This document shows positions 11,191 to 22,300 of a DNA stretch of 64,000 nucleotides, in pieces. The notes under the pieces were generated by a model. The model was not told the origin of the DNA. It searched no databases and worked only from the letters and a program-made list of their open reading frames with translations. Position 1 is the first letter of the stretch, and every line of letters begins with the position of its first letter. Source of the stretch: Seriola aureovittata (lineage: Eukaryota > Chordata > Actinopteri > Carangiformes > Carangidae); assembly GCF_021018895.1 (NCBI RefSeq), contig NC_079372.1, positions 14,908,318-14,972,317 of the forward strand. Direction: 5' to 3'. The translations under genes and the position numbers were made by a program.

Positions 11191-13909
11191 TTCAAATTTC
11201 CAAAATAACCTTTATTCTAAACTTACATTTTAAATTTTAAGTTTAGTATAAAAAAGTTAAGTGCACCTAAGTTCTTTTTTTCAAAGTATTCCATCTTTGA
11301 CATGTCTCAGCAAACTGTAGTGACACTCATCTCCTTTAGTAATCTTAAAAGATAGAATGTGTACCAAAGTCCGTCACATCACTTTAGTACATACATCTAT
11401 TTTACAAAATATTGTCAAGAGAATCCCTGAACTATAAATGTCCATAATCCTTCACCAAAGAGTGATCCATTTGCTGGCTGTGGTTGGCATAGCATCTACT
11501 GGTCAGCTGTAGTTTACAGTACTTCATATTGCTGGGACAAAGCCACCATTATGCTGCTTAACAAACAATCAGAGCAGAGATGGAAAAAAAAAAAAAAAGA
11601 GGAAACATTTGTTGGAATCATATTTTTTTTGTTTGAAGTTTTGATAGCTGTGGCCTCTTACCCAGCAAAATGCACACTGAGCCATTTTAAAAAACACTTG
11701 AGCGACACGTCAGTCACGTATGCTAAAGCAGCTCTGTGTGTGAGCTGCACAGAGGACGTTCATCAGATGAGGGTCATCAGATGAAAGAAGTTGGCTTTCA
11801 GACAGCTGGTCTTTCTGACTGAAATAACACTGAGAAATCACTGAATGGTGGTTGACGGCAACAGCATTTGTTTCCTGGAGGCCACAGCTGTTAAAACTTG
11901 ATACGGTATGTCGGATACCCAGTGACACATTGACGCTACCAGACACCAAAATGAAGAATATCTACAAATATCAGTCGATGGTATCCACACAGACTTACCT
12001 AGTTTCAGATACTTTATTTAAGTTTGCATGATAATGTATGATGTAAATATTCTAAAGAGGTTTAATTAGCAGCACAAAAATGTCTCGGAAATTAACAATT
12101 ATGCTGACAGAGATAATAGCCTCACTGCATAAAAGTTTGCATACACTTTCAATCTACTGAACAACACGACACATTTTGACATTACTTTAAAATGGAATAG
12201 ACTTGATGAAAAAGAAGCTTTTTTTTTTTTTTTAAATCTATAAATGTTCAAAAATCTCACAGCTTTCCTTTTAAAAAGACATGAAACCAGAATTTTAAAA
12301 AAAGAGAGTAGCCCCTTGTCTGCAACTTCTCAGATTTGCTAAGCAGTGCATCTCAGATAAAAAGTATTTAATCAAATTTGTACATAGCAAAAAGGTGCAA
12401 AAGTATGCAACAACTTAAAGGATGCAAGTGACCCACATAAAGTGACGTTAACACAACAATTGCAGTCGTGTCAGACTGACGGCTCTTAGTACCGACAATC
12501 TCATAACTGCTAATTCGATGATATGTTTGCTTTTAAATTGTGACCTTAAAAATTTACAGTCACAACCAAACATAAGTGCATTGTAGACCAAATCTTTGGT
12601 ACAACCAGCTCATTGGTTATACTAACAAATTTATTAGCCTAACTACTCATGTAAATCACTTGAATGTGGAAAAGTAGTGAAGGAAGAAACGAAACACTGA
12701 AATATTTAAGTCTCCTCAACCTTAGAAAATGTTGACTGATGCTATCACAAAGGTGACATTCCTCTATGGTGAAAAATTTTTATTTGATGATACCAAATTA
12801 TACTTTGTGAAAGACAAACAAATGGAGGGTAATTCTTGAAACCTGTACAATAAACATTTAGTGTATAAACTCTGGGTATCCGACTGTGAAATAGAAACAG
12901 GAGACAAAAAAAAGCTAAAATGTTACACCAACCACCCCTTCCCATTCAACTTACTATTTGGATTTACTTTAAATTTCTTTCCTTTAAGTTTACTGAAGTT
13001 AATTTTCTTTAAATTAGGGCTATCCCCAGTGCTCTTTGGCACTTGACTATGTTCATCTACAAGTTGCCCAACAAGGTACAGTAATTCACTTTGGATATTG
13101 CATGGAATCTTTTCTTCAATTATTTGCTTTAATTCAAATTTTTTTTAATTTACAAGTGATTTCAATGTAACAATCTGTCAGATAGGAAGTTTACTGTGCA
13201 ACAGATATGCCATGGTATTTTGGATACTGTGCAAAAGACAAGACAATTCTAACTAAAAGCATCCAAGATGCAGGTTTTTTTTTTTTTGTATAGCTGAGAT
13301 GTTATTTCTCTTGATCATCATCATCATACTGGTATTTACATGGAACTATTACACATCTATTAATTTTACTACACTAAAAGTTTTCAAAAAAGACAAGTGG
13401 AGATTTCTTCTTTTTTTTTTGCGGTTAACTGCAACTTTGTAACTGCGTTTCACTTTCACCATAAAGCAGCTAAACTAAATAATGCGGGTCTGATATTTCA
13501 ACATTTCATTTACGTAGCTTTACAGGTATACAAGAACATCTCAATGTAATTTGTGATCCATTTGATCAAAGGAGACCAGGTCTCTTCAACAAATGCCTGA
13601 AAGAGGTCCAATCTGGGATGACCAAAGAGGTTAGACCCAATGAAGAATTATGGCATGAATTCTACAACATTAAAAATTTTGCATTTGTCCTCTCCAGGCA
13701 GTGGCATTTATCATTTGATCTCTAGGTCACAAGTGGAGTACTGTACCTTTCACAAGGGCTCTAAAATATTACATTCCGTTAGGTGATATCAGTATTGTGG
13801 CATGGCCAAGCAGCCTGAAGAGGGTGGCATATGGGATGGGGGTAGAACTGGGGCATCATTTGGGACGGGGACACGGTTTAGGCATGATGGAGGAGTTGAG
13901 AAGTTGCTG
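11190..13909 (-). other. dazap2 3' UTR (long)
   Basis: This extends from the dazap2 stop to a minus-strand AATAAA (plus-strand TTTATT at 11211-11216). It is about 2.7 kb, AT-rich and without supportable open frames. Shorter 3' ends are possible because other AT-rich signals occur inside it. Most of this stretch is plausibly transcribed as dazap2 UTR, but no transcript evidence is available. Confidence 0.5.
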
Positions 13910-16460
13910 TTACCAGATGGTATAACCTCCACTGGATCCACCCAGGAAGAAGTTGCTCTTGCGCTGTGACATTACAACATTGGCACCCTGCATGGCAGCC
14001 AGCTGAGCTGCATTGGGGGGATGTCCAGGAGGTGGGGGCTGAGGAGGGGATAAAACAAGCACAAACATGCACAGACATAAGATAATCTGACACTGCATCT
14101 CAACAACAACCTTACTGTGATCAATGAGGCTCCTTTAAATCGTTGAACTAGATGGACACTCACTGGGATGGAAACGCTGCTGCCTGCTGTGAAGCGAGCA
14201 CCAGCATCAAAGCCACTATCCACCATCACTGTTGATCCAGGCGGGTACACGGCTCCCATGGGATAGTAAGCCATGGGGACATTCTGACCCACTGGCCCAA
14301 CAGCCATGTGTGGCTGCATGGGCATAAACACCTGAGCACCAGGGTAGGGAGAGGACATCTGAGGCATCTGACCAGGCACCTGAGGTGGAAGCACATATCT
14401 GGGCTGGTATATCTGCACACAGAGGACAGACAGGTTTAAAACCGTTTAGAAGGGTCACTGTGAGTAGTAACTGTATTATTGTATGACTTAGAAATGCAAT
14501 AATTACCTCAGAATATGCAGGTGGTGTGTCTGTGTAAGGAGGTGCCTGAGGAGACATTTGCATAGCAGGAGGGTATACAGGTGCAGTGCTCTGCTGAGGG
14601 TACACAGCCTGCTGTGGATATGAACCTGCAAAACAACATTTTGCTTTAAAGCAAATATTTGTCTCTATAGTCTTAACAGTGATTGACATAGAAATCTCAG
14701 ACTGAGTGAAGTGATTGGGATTTTGAGGCAAAGGACTGTGACATTTCAGAAGTTACACAACATCATGTTCATTGTCAGAATACACCAAAGAATATCACAT
14801 TTTCAGCAGTACTCTCTAATCTTAATATTTAAATATGGACAGTAGATGAACTTAATACAAAGTTAGTGTCAATTCCAGTCACTCACAACCAGAGATGGCG
14901 TATTAGTAAAATTTATTTTATCCACAAAGGATAAAAGACGCCAGAGAAATTTTCTGCCTATTAATCCTGTCATTTACTTGACAAAACTGCACCAAAAAGA
15001 GCAAATTACTTATTCCAATGATAAATACTAAAGCTGAAATTAATTGCTGTTTTTTTTTTTTTTTATGGAAAATAAATGTGAAAGTATTTTGATATTTGAT
15101 TCATTGTTTAAACAATTTTTATGCAAAAGTTCTCTGTTTGCAGCTTCTCGAATGTGAATTATTTCTGGTTCTCTTTGTTCTTTCATCAAACAAAACAAGA
15201 CCTTAAGGTTCCACTTCAGGCTCTGGGAACTTGTGATGGGTATTTCTGCTCATTGATAACACTCGATAATCAATAAAAATAATCAGTAAATTAATCAGAA
15301 ATAAAAAATAACTAGGTTGCCCTAAATCTACAAACCTGCCTGGCTGCAACAAATTACCTGACTATGATTGTGTGGCTGGCTACAAGAAGTATTTGCAAAC
15401 TGTGATATCTGCCAAAAGGGAGGTTACTAAGTACTGACATGTAATTTTTTAAATTATGGATTCATTTACTGATTATTTCCTAGATCAATTCTTTGATGCC
15501 TTGAAATCTTTTTTTGCCTGATGGGAAGACAAAGAAAACAAATTATTCACATTTGAGAAGAGAATTTATGCCATTTGTATTTAAAAAAAGATCAAATTAG
15601 TTGCTAATTAATTTGACCAATAAACCTACCAATCAATTACCAAATTAGTTGCTGATTAATTTGACCAATCAATAAATCGACCAATCAATAAATCAACTAA
15701 TCGTTTTAGTTATATTTAGTTGTTTTACACGTTAGTCTCGATGCTTTTATGTTTTTTTTAATTACTCCCTGCTCCTGAATAAATAATTAATTTCAGCTGG
15801 AGTTTTTATGGTTGGTATTACTAATTTGAACTTTTATAAAGGAAACAATATAGGATTTAAACAAAGATTTGCTGGATTCTGAGAATTTGTTTTTACATTT
15901 TAGCTTTATAAAAGACGTGAAATGGTAAAACGATGAGCAAAATAGTTGTAGATTAATTTGTCTTATCGTATAAAACTGTAAGTTTTATATAACACAAATA
16001 ATATAAAATATACAAATTAACTAATTTATACACACATGAGCAAAGTATCGGTAAAATACACGGTACAGATTTAAATTCCCATGCGTGGGTCTTACAAAAC
16101 AAGAGGAAACGGTGTCATCTTTGCCTTTAAAATTCGCCTGTTTTTAGTGATGCTAGCTGACTGAAAATATGTGACTTGGAGAATAATGGTCCGATAATAT
16201 AAGGTGACAGTAAATCCAGATGTTCATTACTAACATCTTTAGTATTAGATGATAAACTAGATGCCTAACTTGAACATGACTGTGCTCCGTGTTAACCAGA
16301 AAGCGTCGGTTTATTGTCATGTACGTAGCTAAACGTGAAGTCCTCTCCTTCAGATGGCCATAACGACAGCTCTTCATCTCTAGTTATAACATCAGCGTCC
16401 TATAACGAACAGTTGACTAATCTTCTAAATACGGTCTGGAGAAATACCTTTGTTGTTCAT
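13910..16460 (-). CDS. dazap2: dazap2, DAZ-associated protein 2 (proline-rich adaptor)
   Basis: Small Pro/Tyr-rich adaptor that binds DAZ and many WW/SH3-type partners and is linked to stress granules and ubiquitin ligases. Minus-strand exons: 16460-16448 (MNNKG; human MNSKG), 14625-14507, 14412-14164, 14038-13910. The total is 169 residues against 168 in human. Visible motifs are the PY-type PPAY near residues 39-42, the block VGPVGQNVPMAYYPMGAVYP with PPGSTV following, a PPPPGHPPNAAQLA block, and the highly conserved end SGGYTIW-stop. The start is fixed by the tiny first exon with the donor AAAG|GTATTT; longer open frames that read through into introns are artefacts. Intron 1 (about 1.8 kb) carries family A repeat sequence. 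It is transcribed divergently from pou6f1 and convergently with smagp. Confidence 0.95.
15030..15328. repeat. AT-rich fold-back interspersed repeat, family A (copy 3)
   Basis: It starts AAAGCTGAAATTAATTGCTG and ends ATCAGTAAATTAATCAG, then GGTTGCCCT. The middle text GCAGCTTCTCGAATGTGAATT, then TTTCTGGTT, is the best-preserved diagnostic part of this family in the window. It is in dazap2 intron 1. A second AT-rich patch of related wording (GTTGCTGATTAATTTGACCA repeats) is at 15595-15715 and may be a tandem remnant. Confidence 0.55.
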
Positions 16461-16700
16461 TGTTGTGGACTGTTCCGGAGGCTGAGGAATATCAGATTAA
16501 AAGGGAGACTCTGCGTATGTAGTCACGGCCTTATAACAGGTTACGGCTGCTTCACGATCATCCACTTCCTTGTTTTTCAGCTTCTTGTTGTTGTGGAAGT
16601 GGTGTCGTCACTCGTTCTCTATCTGTGGTTCGTTCGACGCACGCAGTGTTTCGCCTGCTCGAGCGCCCCCTACAGGTAGGAAACAAAAGGAAGCGAAGAA
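16461..16700 (-). promoter_or_regulatory. putative dazap2 5' UTR and promoter
   Basis: This region lies directly upstream of the dazap2 start on the minus strand and is somewhat richer in GC and CpG than its surroundings. It contains an ETS-type CACTTCCTT and a CTCF-like GCGCCCCCTACAGG (16663-16676). No TATA box is obvious. The transcription start is not determined. Confidence 0.4.
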
Positions 16701-18240
16701 TGAAGGTGAACTGTTGTCTCATTCACAAAAGAAAAAATAATTGGACTTAGCTGCGTAATTATATTTTATAATGTCACAATTAACAATATCGGAAAACTAT
16801 CTGAATTACGAAAAAACGTAGACTAACGGGGCAGGAATTGGTACGCCTCAGAACTTGCCTGAGAATCATCAGGTTTTTAAGATTCCCACGGTATCACAGT
16901 AATTCACTGATAGTTCTCAGTGCACCCAATGGTACATAACAACAATGATCTACTAATAGCTATTTCGGCCTTTTTAATTTTCCAAAATGTGAACAAATAA
17001 AGGCTAAAAAATGGGGCTTAAGTTGTTACGACTCAATGAATCCATGGCAACATTACACTTCCTGTTTGAATTTTACATCTGTTAACACAAGGCTCTTAAC
17101 GTTTAATATAACATTTTACAAAATACTTTGTTCAAAAAGAAATATGCAACAACATCAACACTTAATTAGATTGACATTCAAGCTTTAAAAACAAACAACA
17201 AAAAACACACAACAAAAACAACTAAAACTCTCTCAATAATAATAATAGATTGAGAGCTCATAATTAAAAGATCAGGATCTCATTATCATGTATCATTCTA
17301 CAAAAGTATTTATTAATGTTGTACCAACATTTATAAGTGAAACACATCCATGTATTGATTCTATTGATCGATTCATTGTTGTTTTATAGTGACAAAACAA
17401 CAGTAAAACATCAAGAGACGAAAGAACTTTTCAGTAACACCAGTAACCTTTTGTAGAGGAACTTAGATGACAAAAAATATAATTATATGTTTGCAGGAGG
17501 TTTGAGTGGTCAAGGTCTAATTAGCCTATAAGCTCTGCTTTCACAATTTGGTTAAGGATTAAAAACAAGTTTTATACATCAAGAACATGCTCAAAGCAAG
17601 TGTAGGGAATACAACAAAAAACAACATAATAAACCACTCAATACAGGTATATATACTATTACCGAGTACAGTATCATTATGTAGTGTTTAGAATTCATAA
17701 AAAGCAAGAATTCTTTATTTGACATAAAACAAAAACTAGTATGTGATTTTAAAGCCTCCGTTTTACAGAGTGTGATATATTTATCAGGGTTATTTCCCCC
17801 CTTATTTTCAATATAAATACACACAGCCACAGAACCACATATTTTCTCTAAACCAAGTTAACAAAACAAATCACAGCAGCTATGACACTATAAGACAGCC
17901 AGTCAGGGCAAGTCAGGTAGAAGGAAGTCCAATCCAGAGGGATCCATGAATCGGCTATTCTATTCAGCTTTCAACATATAACAACAAAATATAACAAAGG
18001 ATACCATCTCCATAGTACATAAAATATGAGCAGTTGTTTTTTGGGAATCCTGTTGTGTTGTTTTCGTAATTTTGTACAAATTCATCGAAGTAAACGGGTA
18101 ATTTCTCATTCAAACACACTGTCAGTGAAACAAAGAGCGGTATTAAGAAACTGTTCGTGTAGCAGCACGGTGTTTCATCTATTATTTCTCTGTGTCAATG
18201 ATTCATAGCTGCTCTCACTGTTCAGCTTTTATTGGAGCAC
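16701..18240. other. intergenic region between divergent dazap2 and pou6f1
   Basis: AT-rich, no supportable coding sequence. Several 60-80 aa open frames are random in composition and lack conserved motifs. I see no recognisable repeat here. Confidence 0.5.
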
Positions 18241-18635
18241 TTCCCCTTTAAGAGAGCCATGGCAGCTCTCAAGTCGAGGCAGACATTTTTCAATGCAAGA
18301 TTTTTTCCTTGCATAAATTATGTTCATGACGTAGTGCAAAAGGCCAATTTTGTGGCAATTTTGTCCGACTTTACAGCTGAAATAGGATTTTGTGAGACAC
18401 CTCGAGGATTTTTGATTATCTGAAGTGTTGCAGAAAGGCCATCGTCATTAAATATTAAGAGAGAGGAGATCCTAACATTGCAACCCTCCTTATCAATGCA
18501 AATACCTCTTTTGTGTGCAGTCACAGCGCCTGTCTGGGAGCTGAGATGAATTTTTAATTATGTGTGACTGAAACAAACTGTGACAAGGACCTTTATAAGA
18601 GCGGGGGATTACAGCGAATAAGCTGCATTTACGCG
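18241..18635 (+). promoter_or_regulatory. putative pou6f1 upstream regulatory region and non-coding first exon
   Basis: This stretch has a perfect POU octamer ATGCAAAT at 18496-18503, several TAAT/TAATTA homeodomain cores (for example in TTTTTAATTATG near 18550), a TATA-like TTTATAAG near 18592-18599 and a strong donor ACGCG|GTAAGT after 18635. The next coding acceptor is at 18 kb + 1.3 kb (19318-19319). No start codon follows the TATA-like motif before the donor, so the first exon is probably non-coding. The exact start is unknown. Confidence 0.45.
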
Positions 18636-18741
18636 GTAAGTTGAATATAATAACCGGACTCTATTCGAGCCTGCTCCTCGCGCATAGCAGCGAAATGGCG
18701 AGAGGAAATGAGTTTTGGTTAATATGCAATGTTCGTAATTA

Positions 18742-18752
18742 GCATAATTTAT
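18742..18752 (+). promoter_or_regulatory. Brn-5/POU6F1-type binding motif
   Basis: GCATAATTTAT is an exact match to GCATAAWTTAT, which I recall as the selected site for Brn-5 (POU6F1). It lies about 110 bp inside the first putative pou6f1 intron. Occupancy is unproven. Confidence 0.4.
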
Positions 18753-19358
18753 ATATTTATGATAAAGAGAGGGAAATACATAATATTCGGTCTCTAGGCA
18801 CGGGTCGAGATGATTTCTGTCGCCTGTACTTGGTGGTTAGTGCTTGTCTTCAAAAGTGGCCGACGCGGCGAGACTTTTATTGGCCGGGATGGGGGTGGGG
18901 AGCCCATCAACACCCGCTGAAGTTTTGACAGATCCTCATTTCTAACGGGGCATTGCAGCAGGAAAGTCGTCCTCTGGAATCTTTTTTTGATCTATGATGA
19001 ATTTGTAACCACTTTATGTCCACGATCAGCGTGTTTCATGCCGCTTTCTGCAGCTAAAGTGCAACACAGTATGGCCTGTTTATAGGCCCCTCCAAATAGT
19101 CTGGTCCTGCAATGACAGAAATAGCCATGAATAAAAAACAGTCCTCTGCATGTGGGTCTGGGTCTGTAACCAGCATTCGCCCCCTGTAGTGCGGATACTA
19201 CGGGCTTACAGGGGTCACCAACATGAAAATTTATAAGTTTTAATGCCTGAAATAGCTGCAAAACATATTAAGAAGGACCTTAAAGACTTTTTTGTTTGAT
19301 CTGTGTGTGTTTTGCGCAGAATGCCAGGAAGACTGTGACTGTGGTGGTGCAGCGAGCC

Positions 19359-22300
19359 ATGAACTCCCAGGATCTCCCTGCCAAAGATGCCCCGCTTACT
19401 GTCAATGAGCAGGTAACACTCACCTGTCTGAACAGTGACAGGCCCTCTCTTCTTGCTGTAGCCACACAGAGCTTAGCAGAACCCTCATAACTTATGTTGT
19501 CTTCAAGTTCTGTGCTGCTGTTTGCTCCTGTCACCCTCCATGTGCCAGCATATCACATCATAACGGAATGATTAACTTCCACACAGCAGTTCATTGAGAT
19601 CAGGAGCCACTTTTTGTGTTTGATCGCCTAATAATTCCTGCTGCTCTATGCTTGTGAGTTATCAGTCTTTAAACTGCCATGCTTAATAATTAATTGTGTT
19701 TTTTCCTCTCTTTAGTAACATTCTGTGTACATAGACATAGTCAGCAAACAAAAGCAATGCTCTTCACAGAGGGGATATTGAAAGCATTGCTTGAGCTGCT
19801 TGTTGGCTGATGCTCTTATCATTGTTTTGTTGTACTCATGCTCTTTTCATTTTCATTTTTTTTTTTTTTTTTTTTTTTAGTATTGTTTTTTTTTTGTTTT
19901 TGGTCATTGTGTCCTAATATGTGCTTGGCTTCTCTGTTCTCCTTAGCCATTCACTGTCTGACTGCAGAAGTCTTTTTTCAGCCATTTAAATCCTGCACTT
20001 TGAAATTCCCTGCCAAAGACAACCAGGTATGCATCCTCCTCTCTCTTCCTGCATTGTCTCTCTGCACTTTGTCTTCCAGCCCAGGTTGTCTTGCTGCCTC
20101 TCCTCTAGGTCTTTCCTTATTGCATACCATAAGTCACTGGTTGAGTCAAAAAGGGGATTCACTACATGTAGTTAGACAGTAAATCGATGAGGGGGATAAA
20201 TACTAAATTCAGGCTTTCTTTTGTGACCCTTCAGGTACTAGATGAAGTGAGACTTTTACCATATTTATCTATTATGATAAAAAAAACTTTCACAAAAGAA
20301 GTGCAATAGAGTTGGCAGATCCTTGTGCGTTCGAGTCATCTCAGCTTTTATTCCTGTTCACTGCGCAGGTCATTGTGATGTCCGGCCATGAGACTATTCG
20401 AGTGCTAGAGGTAGAGGTCGATGCGTCTCTGCCGTCATCAGTAAACGATGGGAAGAGTGAAGGCAAAGCTGAGGAGGGAGTGGCTCAGGCGGCGGAGCAA
20501 CCGGAGGGCGGCAGCACCCAGGACAGCCCCACTGTGCCCCAGAGCACAGGGGGAATAGGTAAATCAAGGCCTTGCTAGATGAAAAAGGATAGATGACGAC
20601 TTTTAATTATTCATATGCACATGACACAGATGTACTGAAATGCCAATGACAGCTGTGAAAACCACTTGAAATGTCAGTAAGAACCAACGTTAGCTGTGCT
20701 CCTGCAGTGCTGGGTGAGCAGCAGGTGGTGTCTGTAGAGGCTCCGGTCCCCGCTGTCCAAACGCTGACTCCTGCTGTTCCCATCAGTGTGTCCATGCCGC
20801 AGCCCCAGGCCGCCATGCCCATCACTGTACAAGGCTGTCCACAAGTATGAATTTACACACCAAGCACTCTTTCCATATTCATCTTTTGTCATTAGAGAAA
20901 GAATATTGTAGTAAATAGTTTTCTTGACCTAAAACAAGGTGTTTGGTGTACACTGGCCTTGAAAGTTCAGTGTGAAATGACAAGTGATGAGGGCAAAAAA
21001 AAAAAAAAAGAGCCTTATTTGCATTTCACCCTGTTCACATATAATTTCTTGTCCAATATTCATGTGTCAGAGGGATTAATGTCACTATTGTCACCCACAG
21101 GCGAGTGTAGGTGATTTAGTGAAGTCACTGACTGTGGCAGTTGCCTCCAGTACATTGTGAATGTGAAAAATGGAACAAATTTGATCCCGAACACCTGAAC
21201 ACCTGGCCTGAAGCTGTAGAAAAAAATTGGAGTGAATTCGAACCAATACGTACCACGGCAACAACAAAAATAAAACACCAAATATCGTGAAAAAACAAAA
21301 GAAATTTAGTACTGCAGCAGAGGAAGATGGATTATCTGAGTCCAAAGGCAAAGAAAATTTTATTACTGCTACTATTTAGTTTAGTAAGATTGCCCCTGTA
21401 AAACACCAGAATGATAGTAAAAACAGATAAAGGAGGTATACGAACCCTCTGAGAAAAACGTTGCTCACTCCAGTCACAAATGCTGATTGAAAGCAAATCT
21501 TTTACTTCTCAACATCAGGTGCTGACCCAGGAAAGTCTGGCCACGTTGATGACCGGTATGATGGCCCAGACAGGGTCGCTGGGCCAACCCCTACTCATCC
21601 CCCTGAGTATGGCGGGCTCCATCGGTGGCCAGGGCAGTCTGGCTGTTCTCACCCTCCCCACCACCAATGTTGCTACTCTCCCTGGGCTTGCAGCAGCTAA
21701 CTCGGCCGGAAACCTCCTCAAGCTGCCCTTTGCTGGCCTCCAAGGTAAAATACAAACTGTCCCTGCATGTGTGCTGCCCATTTGGTGTCTCTTATCCAGA
21801 TTGTGTTAAAATGTAAGTCTGGCTACATCACCGCCGACATCTCACTTCAAAAGTGCTATAGAACGGCACACACACATCATTTCCTCCTGAGGTATAACAC
21901 ATCAGCGTGGCGTGGCTCTAGGGATGGTGACGTCTGTCGGTCGGTCAGTCCACCACTTCCTTCCTGTCCTCTTGTCTACACCACGTTCACATTTGTGGTT
22001 TTAAGTGAAAACAACTATCGGAAATGTCATGGAATTGGGTACAAACATATATGTCAACCTAATGGATGACTTGTAATAACTGTGGTTATAATAACTTTTC
22101 ATTTAGTACTTTGATTTATGACCAAATACCTACAAAATATTGACATTCCCATCACACTACTTTGTGTTTAGTAGAAATTAGCAAATGCTAGCATGTTAAC
22201 CAACTAAACTCGCATAGTGAACATTGTAAACCACGGTAAGCCATGTTAACCATGACGTCCCCCTGACGTTATATGAGGCCTGTAAGGAGCCTCACAGAGC

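Noticed and set aside
13972..14418. 148-residue minus-strand frame over dazap2
   Set aside because: It reads from a true exon through the intron into a wrong frame of the last exon; splicing at 14164/14038 gives the conserved protein.
16153..16377. Possible dazap2 first exon beginning MKSCRYGH on the minus strand
   Set aside because: It does not resemble the conserved DAZAP2 start; the small exon encoding MNNKG at 16448-16460 does, and its phase fits.
19321..19341. ATG at 19321 as the pou6f1 start
   Set aside because: That frame stops after five codons and is not the frame of the conserved LTVNEQ end of the exon.
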